A stretch of DNA of 64,000 nt from Cladophialophora immunda (GCF_000835495.1 NW_015622547.1:682001-746000); one strand, 5' to 3'. Shown: positions 32,938-43,920, counted from the first letter of the stretch. Made by a program: numbers and translations. Notes: generated by a model from the sequence alone, not told the origin.

Positions 32938-34062
32938 TCACTCGTCTAGATCCAGAAGACTCAGAGTTTCCAATTCCCTTTGCATCATCCGCTCAAATTC
33001 CTCCCGGGTGATGCCCGCACTACGCGCCAACCGGTACATGCTTTTCATGCTGGTACTGATATGCTGCCTGATTCCTATTTCTGATGCTCCATATCGCTCT
33101 GCATGCTCTTCCAGCCGGGCGACCGCGTCGGATCCCCTCGAAGACGGAGACGAGGGCACTGGATGGTTGACCTCAACTTCTATGTCCTCTGGATCATTTG
33201 CGAGGTCGGCAAACCCTCCTTGGTATGGAGGCGGATCTGGCTCTGTATGTGGTTGCTGGTGTGCCGACAGCATCTGTTGCAGCGCGTGTCCATTCAAATG
33301 AGGTTCTTGGCTGCCTTCCATCTGCTCGTCTGGGTCGTGATTGTCCATGGCAGGCTGCACACTTCCGTATCGAGCGTAGTAGTCGTCTTCAGAAGGGCCT
33401 TCACGCGGAGGTTGGACTGATTCTTTCCGAGCAGGGGTCCTGCTCGGCGTGTTGTCATACATGGCCCAGTAGTCATCCTCGTTCGGTGGTGGTACCGAGA
33501 GGTTTCTTTGGCCTCTTGCGTTTTCAGCGTCGTCTGCTTCCTGCAAAGCTTCGTTCACCAGCCGCTCCTTGGAGCTCTCGTTTGCTTCTGCAACAGAGGT
33601 TGACCATGAAGGGTCTTTTTGAAGATCTTGGTCATACGGTAATAATTCTGCAAGTTTCCAGGCATTTCCCTCGTCACTACCGGTGCACCACAGGTACAGG
33701 GCGGTAAATGGCCAGTCCACTAAAGGAATCTGGGCCCGCAATGTCTCCTCGTCAAATCTCTTGTATTTTATCTGATGTGTGTCGCCAACCTCAATCTCTC
33801 CCGAAGCCGGGTGAGGTTCGAAGACTGCGCCTTCAATCTTGTCCTTCAGGATTTGGCCTTTGTTCGCATCCCAGCATAATAGTGCAGCCCAGTTGTCGCG
33901 TGACGACGTCGACGTGTGTAGTTGTAACCGCTGCCGTAGTATTGGGGACAGCAAAGGTAGCAGTGCGGGCGGAGGTCTAGGAGATGCGAAGGAGGTAGGT
34001 AGACATGCGAGCAAGGGAGGGAGTAAAGAGAGGGGATCAGGAGGAGGTATCAGCTCAACCAT
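32938..34062 (-). CDS. Conserved acidic fungal protein of unknown function (374 aa)
   Basis: A single-exon gene beginning with a Pro/Leu-rich segment. Residues about 55-150 look like a small folded domain: WAALLCWDANKGQIL, IKYKRFDEETLRAQIPLVDWPFTALYLWC and AWKLAELLPYD. The central part is acidic and disordered, with two related short motifs, PNEDDYWAMYDNTPSRTP and PSEDDYYARYGSVQPAMD, spaced about 40 residues apart. A helical C-terminus follows: ISTSMKSMYRLARSAGITREEFERMM, ending LLDLDE. I believe this architecture, with its paired DDYWxxY/DDYYARY motifs, is shared among ascomycete hypothetical proteins, but I know no function. The ATG at 34062 is the first in the frame. Confidence 0.72.
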   Translation of the reverse strand: MVELIPPPDPLSLLPPLLACLPTSFASPRPPPALLPLLSPILRQRLQLHTSTSSRDNWAALLCWDANKGQILKDKIEGAVFEPHPASGEIEVGDTHQIKYKRFDEETLRAQIPLVDWPFTALYLWCTGSDEGNAWKLAELLPYDQDLQKDPSWSTSVAEANESSKERLVNEALQEADDAENARGQRNLSVPPPNEDDYWAMYDNTPSRTPARKESVQPPREGPSEDDYYARYGSVQPAMDNHDPDEQMEGSQEPHLNGHALQQMLSAHQQPHTEPDPPPYQGGFADLANDPEDIEVEVNHPVPSSPSSRGSDAVARLEEHAERYGASEIGIRQHISTSMKSMYRLARSAGITREEFERMMQRELETLSLLDLDE

Positions 34063-35202
34063 GCTTATTCTTGCCGGTGTTCAGTTTGAGAGGGCAGTCA
34101 TCAGCGTAAGGAGGATTCGGTCGGAGAGCACAGTGGCTCGCGTGCAACGAAGACGGGATCTATGTGGCCGTGGCGGCAGTCAGCGTTAAATATGGCAGCG
34201 TGGGCGAATGCGAAAAGTAATGGGGACAACAGAATGCAGGTGTTGAGCTTTGGGAGACAGGATGGAAACTCGGGGAGCATCGATCGCAGCGGGAATTCAT
34301 CTATGTACGAGCGATGAGCGGCGAGGCGAGGCGGTAGGCGGCACAGCATAATAGGCTGTCAGAGGCTGTCCGAGGGCTTGTTGGTTTGGTCTGGATCAGG
34401 AAATCGAGGCTGGACACGCGGGTGACCGATGGTGACCGATGGGCTTCCAAGGGTTGCATTTTCCATTCGCCCGGCCGGCTTTGCATCGTCATGGAGACCC
34501 ATTCGGATAAGATCGTGGTTGGTCAAAATGCATCAGGCTGAAACCCACGTGCACGGGAAGCCCATGAGGCTGAACGCCCATCTCCACACAGTGCCTGCGC
34601 AGCTGCGGTGGCTGCTGACATGTGCCATCCATCCACCCACCCACTGTACATTCTGGCTTTGCGCTCTTCTTCAACTCTCTCACTCTTTGTCTACCCTGCT
34701 ACCAGAGCGCCAATGGAAGCTCCTCGCCGCAGGAAGGCTTCTGGAAAACACTCAAATTCCACCCAGGAGCCGTCAAATCGACTGCCGATTCCTGACTCAG
34801 ACAGAATCGACACAGGTTGGAGCTAACATTGCTCTTTCACATGCTCAGACCTGTATCCTGCCCATACTCCTTCACAGTAGAGCCTCAGGGAATCTGTCAA
34901 ACAAGGTATCATCCATCAAGGGAAGTTATGCACGTGCTCATTGCAGTGATGATTTTCATCCAGATTCCATGCCACCAGCAGATCGCTTCGATATGGCGAC
35001 CAGCATGCTACTCATGCACTGATTACCGCTATCGCACCCGCTCTGTTTATCGCCCTCATTTCCCCGCACCATCTCTGTGAAAGGGCAAAATATATGGAGG
35101 TGGCCATTTTGCCGCACATTTGTCCCCTCTGCACCACAACCTCAATATCACCTCGTTCTGACAAGTCAGTTCTTATTCGGACATACTCGCAGGCCAGCCC
35201 TC
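34063..35202. other. Divergent promoter region
   Basis: 1.1 kb between the start of the minus-strand unknown gene and the start of the plus-strand transporter. Both promoters must lie here. Open frames up to 197 codons (34429-35022) are chance frames without a domain. The transporter reading frame is open upstream to 35077, but only from a GTG. Confidence 0.5.
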
Positions 35203-36723
35203 ATGGCTCTCGCCCCTGGGAAGAAACAGGCTCTAGAAACCCAATCAGAACTTGCGCGCCCCATCCACATAACTGGCCCTTCCACCTCTGGTCTTCCAGA
35301 AAGTGACTTGGACGTCAATCGAGATACAGAAGTCAACCAGGAGGGGCTGCAAAATGACCCAACGCGGGCGCAAGCGGAGGCTCGTCTCCGTCGCAAAGTT
35401 GACCTGCGACTCTGCACTATCGCCGGGATTCTCTGCAGTCTGAATCTACTCGACAGCGGCATCATCTCTTCAGCTGCCGTCACAAGCATGCTTTCTGACC
35501 TGGACCTTGTCGGAGATCGATATTCTGTCTCAATCTTCATCTTTACCGTCGCCTCTGTGGGCTGTCAGCTACCTGCGACCATTTTGTTACGTTTCGTTGG
35601 ACCTCGATTGTTCTTCTCCTCAATCACTTGTGCTTTCGGTATAATCACCATGTGCACAGCCGCCATAACCAGCTGGCAACAGATGATAGCCCTGAGAGTC
35701 CTCCTCGGTATTTCTATGGCGGGTATCTATCCAGGGCTCACGTACCTGATTTCAACTTGGTATACCCGCCATGAGCAGCAGCTCCGATTTGCTCTGTTGC
35801 AATCTGGGGAAATCATCATCCTCGCTACTGGCTCTATCGTTAACTTTGGCTTGAATCACCTGGACCATCAAGATGGCCTTCGAGGTTGGCAATGGATGTA
35901 TCTTGTGCAGGGTTCGGTCACTGTCTTTCTCGGACTGATCACCTATTTCTGGATGATCGACTTTCCAGACCGGTGCGAGAATTCGTTCCATTTTCTCACG
36001 GAGGATGAGAAGAGCCTTGCAATTTCTCGGATCAACGAAGATCGGCGCGATGCTGGAAAACCCGAGCCATTCAGCTTGGCTGGTATTCTGGTACATTTTC
36101 TCGACCCGAAGCTATACGCCTTCTGCGTGTTATTCTTCCTCCTCAACTTGGTATCGACAGCGCTCTCGTACTTCTTGCCGATCATACTACAGAGCGGAAT
36201 GGGCTTCGATTCCAACCGAGCGATACTGCTCTCATCACCGCCATACTATTATGCGGTAATTCCCGTCCTGGTTTCTTCATACATCGGAGACAAGTACAGG
36301 GTTCGAGCACCAGTCATTATTTTCAATGCAATTTGCCTAATCGTGGGATTCTGGATGTTAGGTTTCAGCAGTCAAGTTACAGTGAGATACATTGGCACGT
36401 TTCTGGCGACTGGCGCGTACATCTCCAACTGGGCCGCGCTCAACGCTTATCAAGCCAACAACATTGTGGGCCAATGGAAGCGTGCCACAGTGGCGGCAGC
36501 CATTTCTGGTTGCAATGGTTTGGGCGGCATAGCCGGCAGCTACATCGTTCGCCAACCAGAGGCGCCACGATATTTGACAGCAATATGGGTGAGCATTGGG
36601 AGTCATATTATGATGATCGTCCTGGTTTCGGCGTGTACACTGTGGTTCTGGATCGCCAACCGCAAATCGAAGACGAAGGGAAATTTGATTGAAGGGGTCA
36701 CGGACTTTCACTATACCTATTGA
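35203..36723 (+). CDS. MFS transporter, anion:cation symporter (Dal5/TNA1-like) family (506 aa)
   Basis: An intronless gene for a 12-helix major facilitator. The N-terminal loop is hydrophilic. LRRKVDLRLCTIAGILCSLNLLDSG starts helix 1 with the RKxDxRL pattern and is typical of the allantoate/nicotinate permease branch. MIALRVLLGISMAGIYPGLTYLISTWYTRHEQQLR is the conserved helix 4-5 region, with R-x-L-L-G and the P-G-x-x-Y-x-x-x-x-W-Y-x-x-x-E pattern. The central loop has DFPDRCENSFHFLTEDEK. The fungal members of this family carry carboxylated compounds such as allantoate, nicotinate, biotin or small organic acids, driven by protons. The substrate cannot be told here. I start at the ATG at 35203, since earlier in-frame codons lack an ATG, and the frame fits a transporter N-terminus. 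Confidence 0.88.
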   Translation: MALAPGKKQALETQSELARPIHITGPSTSGLPESDLDVNRDTEVNQEGLQNDPTRAQAEARLRRKVDLRLCTIAGILCSLNLLDSGIISSAAVTSMLSDLDLVGDRYSVSIFIFTVASVGCQLPATILLRFVGPRLFFSSITCAFGIITMCTAAITSWQQMIALRVLLGISMAGIYPGLTYLISTWYTRHEQQLRFALLQSGEIIILATGSIVNFGLNHLDHQDGLRGWQWMYLVQGSVTVFLGLITYFWMIDFPDRCENSFHFLTEDEKSLAISRINEDRRDAGKPEPFSLAGILVHFLDPKLYAFCVLFFLLNLVSTALSYFLPIILQSGMGFDSNRAILLSSPPYYYAVIPVLVSSYIGDKYRVRAPVIIFNAICLIVGFWMLGFSSQVTVRYIGTFLATGAYISNWAALNAYQANNIVGQWKRATVAAAISGCNGLGGIAGSYIVRQPEAPRYLTAIWVSIGSHIMMIVLVSACTLWFWIANRKSKTKGNLIEGVTDFHYTY

Positions 36724-37132
36724 GATGGGGTTTTAATGTGCTTCTGTTGGAGATCAAGTATCAGCGGTCTGCAAAGCATAAAGCGTCCTAGAACTAGTTT
36801 ATGACGCGTTGAGGGATTATTGATCGATCCGGGAAACGTGCGAGATGATAAAAGGCAAAGGCCACCACAGTGTAAAACAGGTGATAGAGAAGACCTACTC
36901 TGAGAACAGGAGGACAGGTGATTTCATATCTATTTGTCCGTGTTGGCACTAGTGCACTCATCCACACTAAACCCAATTAGTCGGTGACATCAACACGAGG
37001 CGCGGTTCAGATGTAATTGTCGGGTTGCGCGCTTCAAGACCAGTACTTCTCAAATCGGTTGTCTCTGGTATCTTGTCGCACAAATACCGCCTCGACCGTG
37101 AAGCGGACACTGCGCGGACAGACGAAGAAATA
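36724..37132. other. Short tandem intergenic region
   Basis: About 400 bp between two plus-strand genes. The reading frame of the next gene is open back to 36971 but has no ATG before 37133, so a short upstream coding exon in this region is possible. Confidence 0.4.
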
Positions 37133-38196
37133 ATGGTTGCGTCAAAACCCCCTCCGCCTGCGTCCGCCTTATCAAACACCAGCGCCGGATTGGCAACCCT
37201 CGAACCGCGGATAAGACAAGTGTCGCAATCCACAATCCGGAAGAAGTGGAGGCCTCTCCCAGCTTCATCACAGGAGAAGGTCCGGCAGATCTTCTTGAAT
37301 CTCAAGACGAAGAGGTCTGGTGCTGGTGGAAACGGCAGGATCCCACCAGTGGGCAAGTTGCGCAACAACGCCAGGGTGCAGAGGAAGAACGCGACGGCGG
37401 CCAGTATCAGGGAGGAGGAGTATGAAAAAGTCGTGGAGGAGGTTGCTGACAAGTACGTTTACTGCTGCATCGGTTCCTCAGACCAAGCCCCCTCCAGCTT
37501 TGCTGCTGTATCCGAATCACTTTCTTTCACACCCTCGACTGTCATCGGCTAATCCCCATCTACCTCTACAGACTCCTCGCCCGCCTACCTCGAATGCCAT
37601 TCCCACATACCAATGCATCCACCGTTGACGACTCGCCGTTTGACCTTTCTGCAACTCTCGCCCGTATCGCCACGCTCCAGGCCCAGATGACGACAAACTT
37701 CCAATCCGTGCAGCTCCTCCGCCGCCAAATCAACCGGGAGAAACTCGCGCTGAAGCGGGACCGTGCACAGTTGAAGACCTTGGAGGAAGGCTTCAAGGGA
37801 AGCGAGGCGTTGAGGAGGAAGAAGGAGAGGGGCCTACATCCGCTGGCCAAGGGCTTGCACAGGGAAGAAGAGGAGGAGGATGAGGACGGCGTCGAGGCTG
37901 AGCTGAGAGAAGAGATTGAGCGCGTCAACAACATTGCAGGAATATACCCCGCGAACAAGAAGCGTGGTGCCATCTCCGAGTCAATGACTTTCCCAACGTC
38001 GCCCACCCTCAGTCCCGACTCGGAAAATGACCCGGAACTAAATTCGCTGCTCGAACAGTTGCGGAGTCATCTCCTCAGCATGCAGAATAACACGGCACCC
38101 ATGCAGCCTGTGTTGGCAGCTATGGACGAGGCGAGTACAGCATTGGACAAATTTGCTGCGAGGCATGGGATCGGAAATGGCCTCGGAGATACATGA
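37133..38196 (+). CDS. Kinetochore protein CENP-Q/Fta7-like (314 aa)
   Basis: Two exons, 37133-37452 and 37572-38196, with a 119-bp intron (GTACGT donor, CTCTACAG acceptor). The N-terminal part contains STIRKKWRPLPASSQEKVRQIF, which matches the CENP-Q signature of a K-W-x-x-L-P core followed by a helix. A long coiled coil follows: ATLARIATLQAQMTTNFQSVQLLRRQINREKLALKRD and more, then an acidic loop (EEEEEDEDG) and a second helical part near the C-terminus with LLEQLRSHLLSMQ. CENP-Q (Okp1 in yeast, Fta7 in fission yeast) pairs with CENP-U in the inner kinetochore COMA complex and links centromeric chromatin to the microtubule-binding parts. Family length is usually 250-450 residues. The frame is open upstream of 37133 without an ATG, so the true N-terminus may be longer through an extra exon. 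Identity is likely rather than certain. Confidence 0.68.
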
Positions 38197-39084
38197 TCGA
38201 CATTACTGCTCCTGGGCCACCTCTTTTCACCAAATCGAAAAAGAGTGCAAGCCCTCTCGCCCACACTTCTCGAAGCGCCAGTGTCTCGGCATTATCCTGC
38301 GCTCAAGGAAACCTCCACCGCGAAATGGAGCCCTGGATATCGCTCGCCCGGTATTCGCATCTATGCCTGCTCGCCCATCCCCTCAACTCTGAACCTGGGA
38401 GTCCACCACTCGCAAGAGTACGACTGCGTCCGGGATGGTTCGCGAGTGGTGCAGATCCCTTAGTAGCCCTGCTTCTGAAGGCTGTTCAGGCGGGGTTGGT
38501 TCCTGGACCGGCAAATGTGGCATTGGCATGGTATTCGCGGCGCATGGCTCTCGCCGGGAACGGTCCTGTACAGGCTACTGGAGCGGCTGCCGTAGACCGC
38601 ACTGCACGCCCATCCATACCCGCTGGGTCTCCCAGAGAGCTTGGTGGAATGGCGATTGCATAAGGCATCTGCTTGAATGGATGGATGGTTGGGTCCATCC
38701 CCAAGCGTTCTGATAGTGGATTGATGGAATCAGTAATATTGTGAAATGCATTGCTCATTACATCATCCTGGCTTTGACACGTTTTCCTGCCCTCTCTAAC
38801 CCCATATGTATGTGGCCATGCGAATATCAAGGAGATGCAAATAGCTCTGCGTCGCCTCCAGCCAGGGGGCCGCTCAGGGCGCAATGAGAAATAAGACAAC
38901 AAGCGACACATGACACCGAGAAGGACCGGCCAGACAGACAGACAGTCAGTCATTCAGTCAGCCAGAAAGGACATCAATCATCATGCGTGCAGCCCGTAGA
39001 CCCATCCATGGCCTGGCAACACGCTAAAACCCTCAGACCGTAGACAGTAGACCGTCCTCCCCAGCCCAGTTTCCGCGACATCGG
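38197..39084. other. Intergenic, convergent 3' ends
   Basis: Nearly 0.9 kb between the CENP-Q-like and CorA-like genes, which converge. It contains a short (GACA)n/(GTCA)n tract at about 38930-38965. Open frames up to 156 codons are present on both strands without supporting evidence. Confidence 0.5.
38932..38965. repeat. GACA/GTCA short tandem tract
   Basis: A few units of GACA followed by units of GTCA/TTCA in non-coding sequence. Confidence 0.75.
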
Positions 39085-41781
39085 CTACAGCGAGCGAATG
39101 CCCAGCCCAGCACCCAGGACGGCCGCGTCGATGAGGCCGGACCTATTGCGGCCGGGCGCGAATCGGCGCATGGCGAACCAGAGGAAGAAGACGGCGAGCA
39201 TCTGTTACGGATTATTGGCACACAAGGTCAGCGGGGTTTAGGATGGGACTTGTATGGAGGGGCATAGCGGACGGGACAGTGGGAAGGATATGATATGATA
39301 TGATACGATAGCATAGGAGAGGTAGTGTAGAGAGAACCAGGTTGAATGGTATGAAGCAGTGTAAGGCCAAAGCATGGAGCCAGCCAGTCAGGGAGGGCAA
39401 GATACCAAGAGAGGCGAGTAGAAAAGGACTCACCAAAGGCACCGCGGCGACAAAGTACCACTTCAGGCTGGGGTTCTGGCTCAGGGCGTCGACGTTCATG
39501 CCGAACGCGCCGACCAGGAAGGTCAGCGGCAGGAAGATGAAGGTGATCCAGCTCAGCCGCCACAGGCTGGCGTTGAGCTCGAGCGACTGCTTCGAGTCCC
39601 GGATCGTGACGGATTTGTACATCTGGAGAGGACGCCCACCACGCCCGACCCCGGCGCAAAGCCAGGCAGGCAGGGAGGAATCAGTCAGATCGGACAATCA
39701 ATCATTTTCGCCTCGGGAAAGGGGAGGGGGGACGGTGTCAGGTAATGTGTAGCAGGGGGGGAAGAAGGGAAGGAAGGGCAGGAAAGAAAGAGGAGAGGGG
39801 AGAAAGGAGAGAAAAGAACGAGGATACATACCAGGTCAATCATATGTTCCAGCGGCTCGAGATAATCCGTCCCAATATTCTCGGCCAGAACCTCAAAGTC
39901 GTCCAGCAGCGGCGTCAGCCAGGTACTGCGACTGCCACCACCGCCGCTGCTGCGATCGCGGTCACCGAACCCGTCGCTCCTCTCCGCGCCCCCGCCGTCC
40001 TGGTACTTCTCCATCTCGGCGAAGACGGCAAAGTCGTCCTGCACGGCCTCGACGACCTTGGAGTGCCGGTTCACCAGCTTCAGCATGTTGTGCAGCCGCT
40101 GCGACATGCCCCAGACGTCGCGGGCGCGCGACGAGTCGGACGGGTGCGCGTAGATGTGGTCCTCGAGCGCGGCGTGGGGTTCGTGGATCAGCGCGATCTG
40201 GTCGCGCCAGAGCTGGTACAGGCCGTCGAAGACGTGCGAGAGCACGGCCTGCAGGGTCGGCGTCGATGCGCTCCGTCGTCGGCGGTCCGAAGTCGTGGTG
40301 GTCTCTTCCTCCTTCTCGCTCGAGCCAGGGGGGGGGAAAGTGCCCGGGTTCAGGCCGAGCAGGACGTTGGCGCTGACGATCTCGCCGGCCTCGCCGGACG
40401 AGTATTCGCAGATGATGATCGTGTCGCGCTTGGCCATGTCGTGCAGGTGGCGCGAGCCGGAGTTGAAGCGCGTCACTCGCGGGCCAGGCAGGGCTTGCGA
40501 CGAGGCCCGCTGCATGTAGACGGATATGCGCTGGCGGTAGAGGGAGGGTTTGGTGGGCTGAAACAGCTGAGAGTGCTGCTGCTGCCGCAGATGATGGTGG
40601 TGGTGGTGGTGATGGTGATGATGAAGAGAAGGAGTCTCTGGTCGAGGCACCACCAAGGACCCGAAATCCAGCCCGAATGCCGTGCAGATGACGCCTCTAG
40701 CGATATCGAACGCCGGCCGCCATCGAATGGCCTTGTGGGATGCCCGCCGCGTGTCGCGGTCGTCTTGCATCCAGTCCCGAAAGCTGCGTTCGCCTGTCTC
40801 GGCGCTGGAGCCGCTGATGCCAAACGCGTTGCTCAGATAGTTGATCGCTTCTTCGTTGTTGCAGACATAGATCAGCCGGAGGAGGGAGTCGGGCTGCTCG
40901 TCCTCTTCCAAGTGCTTTCGTAGACCGGACACGTTTTCGCACAGCTTTGGGGGTGCGCAGAGCAAGACGCCCTGGTCGTCTTTGATGGTGGCGTTAGGCA
41001 ACTGGACAGAAGAGAGAGCGAGACAAAGAAGGAATGGAAGGGCGCCTCGTGCAACGTCTTGTCACCGAGCCACCGAGCCACCCGTCTCAACAACAATTGA
41101 CTTACCGACGTCGTATTCCAAAACATATAAAGCCCTCCGCTTGAACAGCGGAGCCGGTTTCTGGGAGAGGATGGCCGTCGCATGCGTCGTCGCCAGGCCG
41201 GCTGCATACTTGACGCCGCTGACGGCCCCGGGCTTGATGGCCGGCTTGATGCCCAACCATCTCCTGACGCGATCGATGGGACGACTGGCGCCGCCGAGGC
41301 CCACGGCATCGGAGGCCGAGCGCGTGATGCGAATCTGCGCCTCTTCGGCGTTGATGTCGGTGTTGACGCGTCGGAAGACGGCGGCGCGCTGCTCGATCTC
41401 GAGTTGCTGCTGCGGGTTCGGCTCGGGGAACGGGTTCTTGAACTCGATTGACTCGGCGACGAGGTCGTGGTGGTGTTTGTCCTCGTCAAAGGCGGCGTCC
41501 GAGAAGCCCCTGACGCGCTGGCCGGGGTGGATGTCCAGCGGGCACGGCAAGGTGTCGGCTTGGGTCAACGAGGCCGCGACGTTCCTCGACCGGGGTGGCT
41601 TGGAGAAGAAGTCCTGCACGAACGACGTCGAGATGTCTTCCTCCCTGACCAGCGGCGGGCGCAGGGGGCGGCCTTCTTCAATGCGGATCGAGAGCTCGGC
41701 TCCCCGCTGGTGGCGGTCGGTCGAGTATTTTCTTTGTTTGGGGGACCGTGCCGACAGGGTCGAGGATCTTCTTGAAGCCAT
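39085..41781 (-). CDS. CorA-like membrane protein (about 715 aa)
   Basis: Four exons on the minus strand: 41781 to about 41110, 41001-39832, 39622-39434 and 39201-39085. The last three are exact. The donor of exon 1 is either GTCGGT at 41109, which keeps phase, or GTAAGT at 41105. The large N-terminal part is soluble: FKRRALYVLEYD, then DDQGVLLCAPPKLCENVSGL, EERSFRDW-like and KAIRWRPAFDIARGVICTAFGL, which I recognise from fungal CorA-like proteins. An 11-histidine run sits in a loop. The C-terminal two helices hold FGMN at about residues 654-657, the Gly-Met-Asn signature of CorA channels at the end of the pore helix, and then MLAVFFLWFAM. CorA proteins carry Mg2+ or other divalent cations. 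The very long N-terminus is common to a fungal subfamily whose substrate I do not know. The intron at 39202-39433 contains ATGAT repeats. Confidence 0.82.
40594..40627. repeat. GGT/GAT microsatellite coding a polyhistidine run
   Basis: A GTG/ATG trinucleotide tract in the plus strand. In the minus-strand CorA-like gene it encodes eleven consecutive histidines (CAC/CAT codons). Confidence 0.9.
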
Positions 41782-42630
41782 TCTTGAGCGACTCCCAGCC
41801 TGTTTTTTTTTAATTGTCTTTTATTTTTCTTTGTCTCAGGAATGGTCAAGGACACATTGTGCTGTTCGGATGGCTTGCCTTTTGGCTGGCTCCTCTTTTT
41901 TTGGTGGCGCCAAAACGAGGCTGACGAGGAGGAGGCGGCGATCTTGGCCCAGATAGAAACTCTGATTTGGACCAAGACGACGTGCATGAAGCCCCTGGCA
42001 ATAGGGGGCTGCCGATTCGTTCAACAAACCGCCCATCTCTGCCGGTAGCTAGCTAGCGCCCGCCCGCCCTGCATCCGGTCGAGGTGCATGGAGAAGCATA
42101 AAAGCAGACGGGAGACGTAGAGGAACAGGAGGAAGAGATGTGGTTCAGCCTTGCGCCCACCACCGCCGCTACTACTATGAGGGTGCTGTCCAAACCACAC
42201 CACCCAAGCCTTGCACACAGAAATTTCACCTTTATCATGTTTCTGTCTCTAATTCCTTCTGCCCCTTCTCCCCCTCCACCTGCTCCGGAAAAACCAACCC
42301 CTCTTGGGGGACGAGTTTCGCTTATCACAAAGCCGAGTTGGGCTGCTTCGTGCTCAAGTTTTTGCTCGCCTAAAGAAACCAGCTGGAGAAAAAGGTGACT
42401 GTTATGAGCTACTCTGACAAGACTACCGCCCAATGGGTATCTATCAATCAAACAATGTCCTTGTCCCAATACGTTCTCCTTGTTTGCGCCATGTTCGCCC
42501 AGTATGTGACAGGCAAATAAATCCCCCAATTTCAAGCAGCTCTGGATCCTGAAGCCAAAGGCACTTTTGTTCTTTCTCTCACCAGTCGACCCAGTGACAG
42601 CAGGTCCCATGGATCATGGGGACACGACCC
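41782..42630. other. Intergenic region upstream of the CorA-like gene
   Basis: About 850 bp with the CorA-like promoter and the 3' region of the next minus-strand gene. It has a short T-rich stretch near 41801-41830. A plausible protein-like frame (WESLKNGFKKIL) runs through the CorA start in another frame, but it is not supported further. No gene is called. Confidence 0.45.
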
Positions 42631-43920
42631 TTAATGCCTACCGTATGCCTTCTGAGGAAACTCGTCCCAGGCGTGCTTCATTTCCGCGACATCCAGCCCG
42701 TCCTCATCCACCAATTCTCCTTGAAAGTCGACATCTTCTCCGTGCATCAGCCCCCGGAAGCGGCCCCGCATCCATCCCTCCCCATCGAACTCTATGTATC
42801 CATCACAACCCCGTCCGAATCTCATGTTGCCATCATTTTCATCCTCGGACCTCCACCCGAATGACACTGCGTTGCCTGAAGTGATGTGAGCAATGTCGTC
42901 GGCACGGAGAACCCCGGATTTGGATCCGACGTCGAACCGGCCCCAGAGCTTTTGTTGTCCGTGGTCGATCTGGAGGGTGATATCGAAGGGGAAGAACGGT
43001 TTATTGGTGACGAAGTAGGTACCCGATATCTGGACGACGCCGGAGTTATTTGGAGACGCATCAGATTCGTCGAATCCTAGTGACTCGTACGGCGGAGGGG
43101 CGTCGTCCATTTCGACGTCATGGTGGAAGGAGATGGGCGTGTGGTCGTAGACCTGTTGTGGGGGATCTGAGACGGGACGAGCGCTGGCGCCGCCGGGTTT
43201 GAAAGGCTTGCTTCGTTTGGCGGCCAGTAGAGGTCGCGGTGCCGAGGGCGTGGCCTTTGATTTCGCAGGAGGTTTGGACACCGCTGCAGGTTTCGGTACG
43301 GCAGACGATGTGGCCTTTGATTTGGCAGATGATTGGGGCACAGTTGCAGGCTTCGGGGTGGAAGAAGATGTTTTGGCGCCTTTGGGCTTTCTGGAAGAGG
43401 CCGCAGGGGGGTCTTTGGATTTGGCCGATTTCTTCGCGGCATCAAACGTGTCACGATCGATCTTGACCTTGACGCCATCGATCTCCAGCTCAATCGTGGT
43501 TTTCGAGCCGCTGCCACCTTTCTTGCCTTTCGCGGCCGTGGCTTTCTCCACGGTCTTTGCCGGCTTCGCTGCTGCGGCTGCAGCATTCTTCGCTTTCCTC
43601 AGCGCGCTGGCATACTCCTTCTTCATCTCCGTCTCCATCTGCACAATCTCCTTGGGCACCGACAGGGCCTTGGCCGAGAGCGCATTGGTCAGTCGGACCT
43701 TGGCCGTGTTCTTGTCCTTGGAGCGCGGGAGGCCGTAGTGAAGCAGCTGCGCCTCGTACCAGTGGGCGACCTGGTCCTTGGGCGTCGACCCGCGCTTGGG
43801 CAGTAGCAGGTCCTTGAGGTCTGCCGTCGAGGCGCGCGGATGGCGCTTGTTGGGGCCCAGATCTACAAACAAAGTGTCCTTGTAGACGAAGTCGCCTCTC
43901 CTGATTTCTGTGATTTCCAT
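42631..43920 (-). CDS. Fungal protein with low-complexity centre and beta-rich C-terminus (429 aa)
   Basis: A single-exon gene. The N-terminal 110 residues are folded and helical: STADLKDLLLPKRGSTPKDQ and AHWYEAQLLHYGLPRSKDK, resembling a SAP-like or other small alpha domain. There follows a long basic, Ala/Lys/Pro/Ser-rich stretch with imperfect repeats (PKPATVPQSSAKSKATSSA, PKPAAVSKPPAKSKATPSA) of about 20 residues. PPPYE near residue 280 is a PY motif that could bind WW domains. The C-terminal 140 residues form a probable beta fold: SGTYFVTNKPFFPFDITLQI, KLWGRFDVGSKSGVLRA and GCDGYIEFDGEGWMRGRF. I do not recognise the family by name; the arrangement, basic linker between two small domains, hints at a chromatin- or nucleic-acid-associated protein, as inference only. 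Confidence 0.72.
   Translation of the reverse strand: MEITEIRRGDFVYKDTLFVDLGPNKRHPRASTADLKDLLLPKRGSTPKDQVAHWYEAQLLHYGLPRSKDKNTAKVRLTNALSAKALSVPKEIVQMETEMKKEYASALRKAKNAAAAAAKPAKTVEKATAAKGKKGGSGSKTTIELEIDGVKVKIDRDTFDAAKKSAKSKDPPAASSRKPKGAKTSSSTPKPATVPQSSAKSKATSSAVPKPAAVSKPPAKSKATPSAPRPLLAAKRSKPFKPGGASARPVSDPPQQVYDHTPISFHHDVEMDDAPPPYESLGFDESDASPNNSGVVQISGTYFVTNKPFFPFDITLQIDHGQQKLWGRFDVGSKSGVLRADDIAHITSGNAVSFGWRSEDENDGNMRFGRGCDGYIEFDGEGWMRGRFRGLMHGEDVDFQGELVDEDGLDVAEMKHAWDEFPQKAYGRH

Noticed and set aside
39745..40923. 392-codon open frame on the plus strand
   Set aside because: It lies exactly opposite exon 2 of the CorA-like gene and has the Arg/Val/Gly-rich composition of an antisense shadow; it has no domain.
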